IMG/VR virus record: IMGVR_UViG_3300017967_000062
Span: 1-40,977 of that record
DNA: 40,977 bases
Source: a virus
Reading direction: 5' to 3' (one strand)
Both the position numbers and the translations under genes were made by a program. The notes beneath the pieces were generated by a model that searched no databases, was not told where the DNA came from, and worked only from the letters and a program-made list of their open reading frames with translations. Shown one piece after another: positions 26,001 through 31,133 of the stretch (within the stretch, counting starts at the first letter, position 1; every line of letters begins with the position of its first letter).

Positions 26001-27177
26001 CAGTAGTAAAAGAACTAGGTACATTTAATTCTACTTCAGAAATAAGAACAATTTTGTCACCTACACCTTCTACATACCAATTTCCTGTATTATATTTTTC
26101 AGGTATTACAGTTCCTTGGAAAGAAAGTTTCATACCATTTGATATTTCTATACCACTATTAGTAGTATATGTCTTCTTTCCTAATATTTCTGTACCTACA
26201 TCTAATGAAGATGCTTCGTCAATATCGTAAATTCTTATTAAATTTCCTGCATTTACATCAGTGTCTGCAACATAGTAAATTTCATTAGGAGTGCCGTTGT
26301 CGGGAGTAAACTCGATTACTCCTTTTTCTACTCCATTATCACTAACTTCCCTAGTTAAATTAAATGTAGTATCTATTTCCCACTTACTTGCATCATCGGT
26401 AAACTCTTTAGATGCTCTAAAGTCTTGTAACGATTTATAAATTGTATTTTGATAAAAAACTCTTTCGCCAATAGAATACAAAGTTTCTGGCACCCAAGCT
26501 GGAGCATTTTCTCTTTTTGATCTTAGTGAAAACGGCAATCCTGGTGTGTCTATTTCAAATCTATAAGTAACACCTCTGTACAAAGTTAGTTGAGGATTTT
26601 GTGTAATACCGTCAGGAGATAAAATATATGCAAAATTATCTGTGTTGTCTATAGATCTTACAGTGTATGTGCTTACAACTAGATCGCTTACACCAGATAC
26701 TGTGATTGCTTGAGGACCGTCTGGCAGCCAATAATATTCACGAAAGTTTACAAATTTATCCCAATTGATATGAGGATTCCATGCATAGTATTCTTGTCTA
26801 TTTAAAATGCTATGGTCATCTACTGTGCCGTCTAAGTTTTTAATTTGATTAATGTAATCATTATAGTCTCTATAAAAATTAACATTACCTAAATCGTCTT
26901 TAATTACTGCCGCTGGCTCAAGTTGATAATTTTCTCTTTGTTGATTTACATCGCCGATATAAAAATCATCTATAGCATGACCCGGAGAACTTTTTCTTCC
27001 GACATAGCCATTTAGTTTTTCTGCAACACCGGGTTGTATAAGTTGATCAAGTGTGCTAGATAAAAACTTGTTGTTAACTTCAGACCTAAAGTAACGGGGC
27101 AGATGCTGAGAACTTTTTCTGCGTTGTTTTCCATCGCCTGGCAACGGAAGCTCATTTTGATCTTTATTATAAGCCAT
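11071..27177 (-). CDS. Giant baseplate/tail structural protein at the gp7 position (5368 aa)
   Basis: An uninterrupted 16.1-kb frame directly after gp6, where T4 has gp7 (about 1030 residues). The N-terminus (LPRYFRSEVNNKFLSSTLDQ, then NGYVGRK, and YYAWNPHINWDKFVNFREYYW near 130-150) resembles large virion proteins of marine T4-likes. Visible modules: six copies of a small aromatic, CBM5/12-like repeat (near residues 230, 1475, 1735, 2230, 2585 and 2965); FG-GAP-like blades near 2130-2215, 2900 and 3040-3240; three G-x-G-Y-x(3)-P repeats near 3645, 4020 and 4060; tandem GDG-x-T / VNG-x(n)-DY beta modules about 4400-4930; and a TIG/IPT-like domain about 5088-5165. No lysin or protease motif is recognised. 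Assignment as a gp7-type wedge protein rests on position; fibre or adhesin functions may be fused in. The start overlaps the gp6 stop (TAATG). Confidence 0.85.
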   Translation of the reverse strand: MAYNKDQNELPLPGDGKQRRKSSQHLPRYFRSEVNNKFLSSTLDQLIQPGVAEKLNGYVGRKSSPGHAIDDFYIGDVNQQRENYQLEPAAVIKDDLGNVNFYRDYNDYINQIKNLDGTVDDHSILNRQEYYAWNPHINWDKFVNFREYYWLPDGPQAITVSGVSDLVVSTYTVRSIDNTDNFAYILSPDGITQNPQLTLYRGVTYRFEIDTPGLPFSLRSKRENAPAWVPETLYSIGERVFYQNTIYKSLQDFRASKEFTDDASKWEIDTTFNLTREVSDNGVEKGVIEFTPDNGTPNEIYYVADTDVNAGNLIRIYDIDEASSLDVGTEILGKKTYTTNSGIEISNGMKLSFQGTVIPEKYNTGNWYVEGVGDKIVLISEVELNVPSSFTTDLEVSFDNDGFDNLPYSEAIGYPVNKDYITINRGSKDGNLWSKYNRWFHKSIIEKSASINGIPANIDQTKRAVRPIIEFESNLKLFNFGTQVKSNIDLVDDFTIDVFSTIEGSEGYNVDGVDLANGMRVMFTADTDERVNGRIYEVSFILFGNSRQIALLEVEDSAPIENEVVLCKNGEVYKGKMLFYNGTRWQLAQDKTTINQSPLFDIYDVNGNSLGDTNYYESQDFTGTKLFSYKVGSGTNDTELGFPLSYRSIQNVGDLVFNFDLLSDGIAYVDESYSTTLSGIGYLRKYNGLSDFEYVNGWKKADTLSSQNVIRQYDVDNTRISYPIDVYDESALLEDLWIRVFVNNQIQQPNIDYTLTTNNENQSVINFTVAPNYGDVIKIKTRSSAVKNENGYYEIANNFERNPLNENITEFTLGEVNDHVRSIVEEADNFDGLFPGVSNLRDITDITKYGKRIVKHSAPMNLALYHLLDKESNLVKAIKYARREYGKYKRTFIKKAEELGFDGPVKTHVDLILREMLKDKTNTMPFYFTDMIPTGASTRNVFEINDIDLQFFALTYPFSLENASDKAVQIYQNGIQLVHGVDYTFNSEGFAIITTIKQIGDVIEIYEYESTNGSFCPATPTKLGLYPKYIPTKFIDDRYLEPTEVIQGHDGSIIKTYGDFRDELILEFERRIYNNLKVEYDKDLFDISDYVPSEYRNTGVTKKQLDDTMLSDFVQWLQLVDNDYTDNINYIRENSFTFNHKGMLDPSGNAISGWWRGIYKWAYDTDRPHTHPWEMQGFTIKPTWWDEQYGEAPYTSNNFLLWEDIQNGIVRNAQGSYTVNEKYKRPDLLDHLPVDENGELVSPVYSGYVKEFITTDLDFNFVYGDHSPVETTWRNSSEYPFALVASIFVNQPNRSMSVAWDRLRQKRGLVDDIIYDNPNVQLKLSNIVFPNTIKDTQRVYTSGFVNYVFDYLSSDVTVTYDSYKNNLKNISNFIGFKLGGYTSKDKFKLLLDSRTPLNEGNVFVPEENYKIFLNTSSPIKNITYSGVIIEKQSYGFVVKGYNVQQPYFTYYRPFEIESDPVINVGGVSQTFILWDSNKLYSAGSIVEFENNYYRVTTTHTSTTEFDSTKFAKIPELPVVGGRQAVFRRTFSTIPEKVSYGTVYTTIQQVVDFLLGYGKYLESQGFVFDYFDEENGFIADWQTSSKEFMFWTTQNWGAGSVITLSPGAFQIKFNSEYSIVDDIYDTFYGYSLFKADGKKLEPQNARLTRENPNEFVIKPKATADGIFGIRLSLVQKEHVVLIDNKTVFGDIIYDQEPGYRQERIKVLGYRTTDWDGSLNVPGFIFDNARVTEWEQWKDYAIGDLVKYKEFFYTARNKVPGNNVFDANQWVRLSEDPEMKLIPNFEYKVNQFADFYDLDTDNFDIEQQKFAQHLIGYQNRDYLANIINDDVSQYKFYQGMIQDKGTQNALDKLFNVLSSADKDSLEFYEEWAIKCGQYGAADGFEEVEYKLDESKMRLSPQSFELVDRITGLETDLVYRIQPFETYLRPQNYNHAPFPEKYVTKTYTKNSGYVNSEDVEFVLNQYNSLLSLTFANIREGDKFWIGNDNLIWNVYTALRTDYNITSIEQLGSSGKLILDTTRIDDISKDDIIGVYNIDGIASFYKVSSVSGTAIEVLDDTGLASATETENLNGRIIKFVDSRVDDIDTANKLLQQNKETINRLWIDKDAKEEWLVLDRTDAFQEKQILVNETAGEDANFGVALAVNKANTVLVIGAPDSNNGKVFVYTRAGSVGTWKVSQILDADNSVADNGQRFGAALAVSTDGRYLVIGSPDASNVTTLFKDNFVESSNYSDRDIVRYQDSLWQATTDILGAVDNIVFGSFESIARIRTELNLTASDSENTPTLMTGNYPFTGTEVDHIIVRAPLDMYQGSGIGDTLKLKWNTLSYAYQDQIQDELEAVEPFQGDIPGLDSSFISGDHTIQEKIDVILFVPEANVIPLIGQVVEVAGGFGTVSYTFNPSTEQDATANTTIYLKDVNGSFGTAGSLTTTIGEFVGEYETVAPIDEVIGYDEYWGGYWKINLPANVNVDQINSDTGRGLVYFDIVPNGEADPNRFYYNILDYRADEVLANNPFYSDDDIYTRIANLSYYGAPGPLNVTDDFASNIFVVKAPDELTNNLNVVAPGDDDNDTIDLFYNSLPQFEDGVWQPLTNYVSGTVLKYATSAYDTIYWRVKTAHTSPEEFLDNNDQFNSLFYEPLDGLIFKDPSDIGLAIETLNKTHKVYDIYDGFIDVELTIPNPLDQNLFKEPKVGLTIRDTVNGGTAEIAFYQKFNGQDTRLYLKNVSGTWAAGQKYGDNRSVEYLSSTDPADAGTEYDLPPKNDGSPGSAEFGQIRTRSFSLPQAGIGKLIAIDAGFPLPVTEQQVLVNVTGQNVSDGAQGPEYWFSREGDVFGIPRTANAPAENNNDWTEVFNLPVVAGGTSSGLEKEGMYTVFERRGTGLYNKLGAFAIPDRSNYNKLGHQLKMSKSGDLYKLFVKSLGSYPQNDKPNNLVYDDSKGRIYIINNGVNDDYSFGWEFSRDKQYRGQYQNTRTYFENDIVYYDGNLYESVTNMAPGLFDISNWTLLETNKDYLGYIPNDTGLLIGDDISTVLDQDLLAEFAESFDVSENGEVLVVSVKYEDSKDNSLVVYRNDGGSFVRYQKIPAPSKTTEYGSTISISADGRIIAVGAPFNDDKGVDFGKVYIYKQVNGIFELSQELYSPAEDKAELFGYKVDFDGNNLVVGCRNGDSFVQDTFDSNTTTFDNDLTKIRSYDNNSGVIRVYERIDDSLIYGQMIDFDDSSTILFGSNIKVSNNHIYAGMPLVEYSANTAGTVVDFYKQKDIWSVLRQSKPTVDVNKIKRVMLYNTSDNEIIQYLDYVDVLQGKIPGPAEQELSYKTYYDPATYTVGTGVNVDTTNSWGEIQVGKLWWDLTTAKFINPYQSDVIFSANNWNKKYSNTNAINVYEWVKSTVLPEEWDKQAGTERGASKGISGKSKYGNNAYVTKQVYDKASKTFTTYYYFWVGQKTTVPNIEDRTLSANSIAQLIEDPAGQGYRFVSFISPTQFALYNCESLIRGNEVAISVQYWTIEDQDINIHNQYQVISDGLETSKPNRDIEQKWFDSLIGWDLADRPVPAPELSIKERYGILNRPRQTWFVNRVEALKEVVNRINSVLLDNLIVDDKNLNRLTEKEAEPSVASRLFDTTVDTVTELQFVGVSKANQASLTPVVENGEIVRVEINQPGRGYLQAPTVEVFGTGQNAVIETVIDSNGKITDTNIINAGENYNSSNTSISVRRFTVLVKSDSTVNGRWALYERDTTTDEWIRVASQSYDVNQYWQYVDWYEDGYSQFTEINQSIDFAYELQGLDNEIGDIVKIQSVGTGGWLLLEKIDNQTGVDYTINYQTVGRQNGTIQLSDTLYDVSKNLVGYDTTTFDTLTFDGQPSVELRIVLEAIRDDIFVDDLALEYNKLFFSSLRYVFAEQNYVDWAFKTSFIKAQHNVGELDQKINFQNDNLPSYEKYIKEVKPYKTKIREYLSSYEKIDNSQSMTTDFDLPPLYIEGTDNIITRTVKVIDDNLVSQEGPITTYPDKHWADNAGYSIKEIAVADPGSGYVTTPVVTVTGGGGTGAIAKASLGRGGTITSIQIVTEGSGYLSMPTVSIDGTIADGGRSAKAVAILGGSPVRSMNTVVKFDRVSGEFEFINLSTTENFVATGSKVFFNLLWPMDLRTTKVTVSIDNTEVLAGNYAYKNILDTSKGYDRYYGQIEFIDPPADEAQIKIEYHKDISLLNAQDRINIAYEPTVDQFGKTLGQLMTGVDYGGVEVKSFDFGGISGWDSAPWMSRGWDLYDTTFEDEIIYRKLVEITFPEDINLRSARITQDNTNAQGSASVTGSANVLNVSAQFDQEFDTQSEIRYDDSTLLSTQIVNSTDTNINIDTGINANAIPSSIVNYLELAKPLEDGVTYNIYFKATGSDIAVRLDDPDYEGAPLLNKPDVVMASIVGDGVTTRINLDNINITFGQSDVFYVRKITSDGAFKPDNDSYDALIQGGDLSYQSATGLNSADINIDGDGFVTVTTSQGPEEVVPGQVVDTLDITVFEKSTGGASQIVSRNYRGDGQTVRFNIGDSPVTRDNLFVKIDNIIQEKNTYYIDFNTKDIVFNTAPADNATIFVASIGLSSISIIDIDDFVGDGETVEFLTNSRFEENSEAFVTINGKVVNVQLFKSDDTYELPGNYVIKFAEAPFDTAVIKLLIASKGLINVEYSQVTIDTIVADGSTLQYDLGKAPFTQNPSRAFMLVKVNDRFLNPGYTEQFEVTSNRNYTFDLTQVPVGAVNAYEIELYLNGRQLEYLQEWTYQGAGAFDDTKPEDEQAGSTITLERGVGDPGDKLQAYIITDAEFKLGYYESDNDFIKTPGTIHFNEPFNEDDIITVYQFSNHDSQGIETQKFVVSEKTKLTEGTTAYYEYRRLSRGIIELTTPAEDAQYVWVSVNGNLLTPSIDYSVTLDNRYIKLQQIPQENDVIVVQHFANAKITERFGWRQFKDMLNRTHYKRLETSYELAEDLAWTDKTIKLKDATNIPVPVFNSEYPGVIFIEGERIEYFQVDGNELLQIRRGTLGTGVKDLYLAGTKIIEQGADTNLPYKDETEVVTVEAGGYDIASTIYEDSPGVTVERFYFTSNNNSAFPLGGDPIPSIGYPGQSCVVYGTGFETNVKAIVGETECETTYVNDTELYFKTPALPVGAYDLVIVNPATNVPIDRAQTSVVVPKAIPYLQILLPFAPTPNPASEDQWSELEQTGWYKELVSIPVSQGIPGRGYIIDSKGTTDFTQIGAPNNLSGTEFIIPRDVDTTLLTGTGRLLDFASIPYEYWEAQDIEVFAGGRRLRKTPIAVYDYTAQDSPEGDKNVEAEFAVNKAIGAYVRLTYPPENGTNVTIVRKIGTVWSNPGQRLVDANSDVANFLLSSTTDVPR

Positions 27178-30100
27178 TAGTAACTAAGTCCTCCGGTATT
27201 TGATGAGCTAAAAGAACCACTTTGTATTCCTGTATTTGTTGTTGTTACTTCTGTAACAATATTACCGCTTGCTTTTAATCTATTTGCTGTTATAGCATCT
27301 ATAATATCTATGTCTGCAACTGTTGCCGCGCTAATAAAAATTTCGTCTGCTTCAGATTTTATTTCATACAATGAACCAAATGATTGATCTTCTTGTACTG
27401 GAACAATTACAAATGTAACTAAATCCGGAGATAATTCATTCATTACATAACTAGAAAGTTCTGAGAAATAAAACTTGTCTCCAAAGTCCCAATTTTCAAG
27501 TGCAAAAAATCTGTTTACAGCACGAATTACATTAGACTTTAGTTCATTATCATTTATAACTAAATCAGGATTTTTAACTATTTTGAATCTAGCTTGCAAA
27601 TCAGCCTCCGCCTTGTCTCCAAAAAGCACTTTATACTTAACCGGATGATAAATTACTTCATCGCTAAGTGATTTAATTTTGTTAATTTCAGACCCATAAC
27701 TTATAAACAAATCATCACTACTAGGAGGAAGAGGTTTATCATTTATACTGTCATCTAGATATTGCCTGAACAAAGAGTCGTATCCTCTTGTTAAGAGATA
27801 AGTGTCTATTATATTACTTGCACTAGGATCAATTCTCGAATTTTGATCAGCGGCATGTAGGTATTGGAATTTAAAACCTGCACGGCCAATTTGCGCTTTA
27901 TATTCACTAGTAACTGTAAGTTCACTATTATTATTCAAAACTTCAAAAATATCTTCTTCTAGATAGTAGAATGTAGTGCCTGCATCATATTGGCTAATGG
28001 CGCCAATAGTAGCTTTCGATGTAAAGATTTTTAAGTTTATAGAATCTTTATCTACATAAACAAAGTCATTTACTCCGTCAGTAGTTGTAATCTTCTTAAG
28101 AATAACTAGTTTATCAATAGCATTAGTTTCTTCATCTACAATTTCTGCAAATAAATCAGGGTTGTCAACTACACCATCATCGTCGGAATCAAAGAAACTA
28201 ACTTGTATTTTTTTGCTATCTACATATCCTTCAGCATCTCTATATTCTTCAACTATTTCCCAGTCAAAATCATAATTAAAAGGATACAAGCTATCAGGTT
28301 TATTGTTTATGTTTAAGATACTAATTTTATCCTTAATAATTTTTCCGGTTTTATTGTTATAAATTTTATCAGTACTATCGTAATAAAATCTAACCTCTTG
28401 ATCACTTTCAAAAACATACCTCATTGCTCTATAGGTAATTGTATATTTTTCACCATCAGTTTGGAATAGTAACAACCAACTACTATCAAGTTGTTGTCCT
28501 GTGCTATCGCCTGTTTTACCTGTGCTAAATTCACTCGAGATGTCTAAATTATCTTCAGTTACTATTCGCCATTCGCCATTTACTTGATCATATCTTAAAC
28601 CAAAAGTTTGATATGCAAAAATCTGTGTAACTGCCTGGGCTTTTACGTCAGCAGTTAATGCTGTTGGTAATGCTGTACGAATTTCTGTTAATCTTGATCC
28701 GGTAGGAATAACATCGTTGAATACAATAGGACCTGTGCCGTCTTCTAATAGCTCAGTACCGTCGTCGCTTACGCTAACAACTTTAGTCCATTTGTATGTT
28801 GAACCTCCCCTGTAATCTGGTTCACCATCTACAAGTTCACCGTTTAAAAAATGTTTGCCGGCAGGCGGTTCAAATTTTAACAAACTGTTTAGTTTTACAT
28901 ATTTCATGTTAGAACCAGTAAATGTTCCAACTTTAACTTTTACAGAATTAGGATTTGTAAGATAACCTGTAACAGAATTAGTATCAGAAGTAATCTGATT
29001 CCAGACCGAACCTAAATCATCAACAAACAAACGAGGATATTTGTCATAATAATAATTTCTAACTTTTATACTTCCTAATATTGGCTGAATAGTGTTAACA
29101 ATAGCGCCTTCAATATCAGTTAATGTATCAAAACTAAATGTTTGTTTTAAGCTAAGGTAATCTTTGTAAATTGAACCATCTTTACCGTACAAGTTTGTAG
29201 TAGAATATTTGCCTGTTGCATCTACTAAATCAAAATATCTGCTTATACCACTAGAGGTTCTGTTAACTGCTTTTGCCTTTACAATTTCTTGACTTGTTGT
29301 AAGCGGTCCGATTTGATAATCTTCTGCTGTAATTAATCTATTTTGAGTATAATAAGTTGCAGGAGCATTAGCTTTTATGCTTGCATTTGATTCAGATACT
29401 GTTGCGTTATCTACAGTATACTTTAATGATAAAGTTAGAGTAATTGTTTCTGCTTTTCCTGCTTTAGATACATATGGTATTCTTATTGAAATTCCTCGCA
29501 TATCATCAGGGGTTACTAATACTCTTTGATTTTTACTAGTTCTATAGTAAACTCTAAAATTACCTTGAGGTAAATTACCAAATACACCATCTGAGAAGAT
29601 TAAACTAATTCTATCTTCAATTCTTGTCAAGACACTGTATATGTTTCTTTGGTTTCTAGAAAGACTATTATAAATTATGTTGTTACCTTCGACCGAATCA
29701 ACTTTTGTCCATAACTCTTGCTCATTACCTAAACTATCTAATTTATAAAGCCAAACATCACTTTGATTAATATTCGTTGCATCAACTGCAACTACTTGGC
29801 TTGTACTAGGATTGGTGACATTAAATGTGCCTGTGTCTAATGTACCTTGTCTAAAGTGTACAAAAAATCCTGTGTTTGAACTAGCAGAACCTTGTCCATC
29901 ATCTCTATATAAAAATGCAAAGTTGTTTCCTGGAAACGGTGCTTCTTCAACAATTTCTGCATCAGTAATATCAGTAGAAATTATTTCAAAACTAGTGCTT
30001 CTACCATCTACTGTTTTTGTAAAACTATAGGCTGGAACTTCAGTATTTGTACTATTAAATCTATATTGTTGAGTAGGAATATCATTTATTATTCCGCTTT

Positions 30101-30623
30101 TAACTGGACGGCCGACTGTACCGTTAACTGGTAATGCGGCATTTAATACTCTAGTATATTGCTCAAACCAATCTGGGTTACTTGGGTCATTCCATAGAAT
30201 AGTTTGATTCTCTAAATTAATGTTATTACTGTCTGTTACTTCTTCAGTTGTAGATACTGAATCTATTTTTAGTAGGCCATTTGCACATCTATTTCTTTTA
30301 GGATTATACGATAGTAATCTTGCTAAACGAAGTACGCTCTCACGACGCTCTGCAAGTTCTAAATAGTTTTCACGAGCATTAAGATCAATACGGAAAGCAA
30401 TGTTTTGACCGAGGTAGGCAATAAGGTCAATAAGTGCAAGATATTCACTTGATTCTGTGTAGTCATTAAAGTCTTCTGGATAGTTTTCACGCAAGTATGC
30501 GATCATTGTACGACGAAGATTATCAAAGTCATACGACTTAAAATCTGCGTTTCTAAAAGTTTGGTATACTCGCTTCCAATCTTCTGCAAGTAGTAGTCTA
30601 TTTTGTCTATCTGTTGACGACAT
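27177..30623 (-). CDS. 6: Baseplate wedge subunit gp6-like (1148 aa)
   Basis: The N-terminal 120 residues contain the conserved gp6/J-type segment: YDFDNLRRTMIAYLRENYPE, DYTESSEYLALIDLIAYLGQ, DLNARENYLELAERRESVLR and LSYNP. T4 gp6 is the clamp-like dimer at the core of each baseplate wedge, binding gp25, gp53 and gp7. This protein is about 1148 residues against about 660 in T4; the extra length is mainly in the central region (about 150-800). The C-terminal part (KYKVLFGDKAEADLQARFKI, about residues 1000-1020, then FVIVPVQED) resembles the J-like end. It lies between gp25 and the gp7-position protein as in other marine T4-like phages. A weak late-type box (30646-30653) precedes it. Confidence 0.9.
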   Translation of the reverse strand: MSSTDRQNRLLLAEDWKRVYQTFRNADFKSYDFDNLRRTMIAYLRENYPEDFNDYTESSEYLALIDLIAYLGQNIAFRIDLNARENYLELAERRESVLRLARLLSYNPKRNRCANGLLKIDSVSTTEEVTDSNNINLENQTILWNDPSNPDWFEQYTRVLNAALPVNGTVGRPVKSGIINDIPTQQYRFNSTNTEVPAYSFTKTVDGRSTSFEIISTDITDAEIVEEAPFPGNNFAFLYRDDGQGSASSNTGFFVHFRQGTLDTGTFNVTNPSTSQVVAVDATNINQSDVWLYKLDSLGNEQELWTKVDSVEGNNIIYNSLSRNQRNIYSVLTRIEDRISLIFSDGVFGNLPQGNFRVYYRTSKNQRVLVTPDDMRGISIRIPYVSKAGKAETITLTLSLKYTVDNATVSESNASIKANAPATYYTQNRLITAEDYQIGPLTTSQEIVKAKAVNRTSSGISRYFDLVDATGKYSTTNLYGKDGSIYKDYLSLKQTFSFDTLTDIEGAIVNTIQPILGSIKVRNYYYDKYPRLFVDDLGSVWNQITSDTNSVTGYLTNPNSVKVKVGTFTGSNMKYVKLNSLLKFEPPAGKHFLNGELVDGEPDYRGGSTYKWTKVVSVSDDGTELLEDGTGPIVFNDVIPTGSRLTEIRTALPTALTADVKAQAVTQIFAYQTFGLRYDQVNGEWRIVTEDNLDISSEFSTGKTGDSTGQQLDSSWLLLFQTDGEKYTITYRAMRYVFESDQEVRFYYDSTDKIYNNKTGKIIKDKISILNINNKPDSLYPFNYDFDWEIVEEYRDAEGYVDSKKIQVSFFDSDDDGVVDNPDLFAEIVDEETNAIDKLVILKKITTTDGVNDFVYVDKDSINLKIFTSKATIGAISQYDAGTTFYYLEEDIFEVLNNNSELTVTSEYKAQIGRAGFKFQYLHAADQNSRIDPSASNIIDTYLLTRGYDSLFRQYLDDSINDKPLPPSSDDLFISYGSEINKIKSLSDEVIYHPVKYKVLFGDKAEADLQARFKIVKNPDLVINDNELKSNVIRAVNRFFALENWDFGDKFYFSELSSYVMNELSPDLVTFVIVPVQEDQSFGSLYEIKSEADEIFISAATVADIDIIDAITANRLKASGNIVTEVTTTNTGIQSGSFSSSNTGGLSY

Positions 30624-30645
30624 CGCCTATTCCTCTAATATAAAC

Positions 30646-30653
30646 TATTTAGC
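30646..30653 (-). promoter_or_regulatory. Weak late promoter-like box GCTAAATA
   Basis: The complement of 30646-30653 is GCTAAATA, six of eight positions of the T4 late consensus, 22 bp upstream of the gp6 ATG in a 56-bp gap. The same CTAAATA core occurs before the gene at 35639-36448, which supports it as a variant late box. Confidence 0.4.
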
Positions 30654-30679
30654 GTATTTGATAAAGTGCGTAGTTTATT

Positions 30680-31126
30680 CTATGCAAGAAAGCCAGCGTT
30701 TTCATCAAATTTTAGCCTCATAGATTCTGATATGTTATAAGGCAAATATGTTAAACTACACTCAATTTGAATTCCACTTTCATAAGTGTCTACTGTAATA
30801 TTATCAACTGTTACTCTTGGGTCATAATTTATAATTTTTGACACATTTTTTATGATTGCATCTTTAAGAGGTTCGGTTAATGGTTCGTACAGTAAATCCC
30901 AAACAATCGTTCCGAATGACGGGTCACTTAACTTTTCGCCTTGTCTTATGTGAAAATGATTAATAATATCTTGTTTTATTAAGGCAATATCGTATAAAGT
31001 CCACGAAGTAGCATCAGGGTTTACTGTGCTTGTACCTACATATGCCCTACTTTCAGGAATTACTTTAGCCTTTTTACCTGAAGGGACAATAATTTGTTTG
31101 TATATGCTTTTTTCTAATGAACTCAT
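30680..31126 (-). CDS. 25: Baseplate wedge subunit gp25-like (148 aa)
   Basis: The protein matches the gp25/W family of contractile-tail baseplates: DIALIKQDIINHFHIRQGEK, then PSFGTIVWDLLYEPL and NVSKIINYDPRVTVDNITVD (about residues 48-110). Gp25 contacts the sheath initiator region and gp6 and is needed for sheath assembly; despite old names it has no lysozyme site. The length is close to the T4 protein (about 132 residues). It starts 7 bp after the gp5-like gene in an apparent operon, and the gene order gp5-gp25-gp6 is that of marine T4-likes rather than of T4 itself. Confidence 0.93.
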   Translation of the reverse strand: MSSLEKSIYKQIIVPSGKKAKVIPESRAYVGTSTVNPDATSWTLYDIALIKQDIINHFHIRQGEKLSDPSFGTIVWDLLYEPLTEPLKDAIIKNVSKIINYDPRVTVDNITVDTYESGIQIECSLTYLPYNISESMRLKFDENAGFLA

Positions 31127-31133
31127 AACGTAT

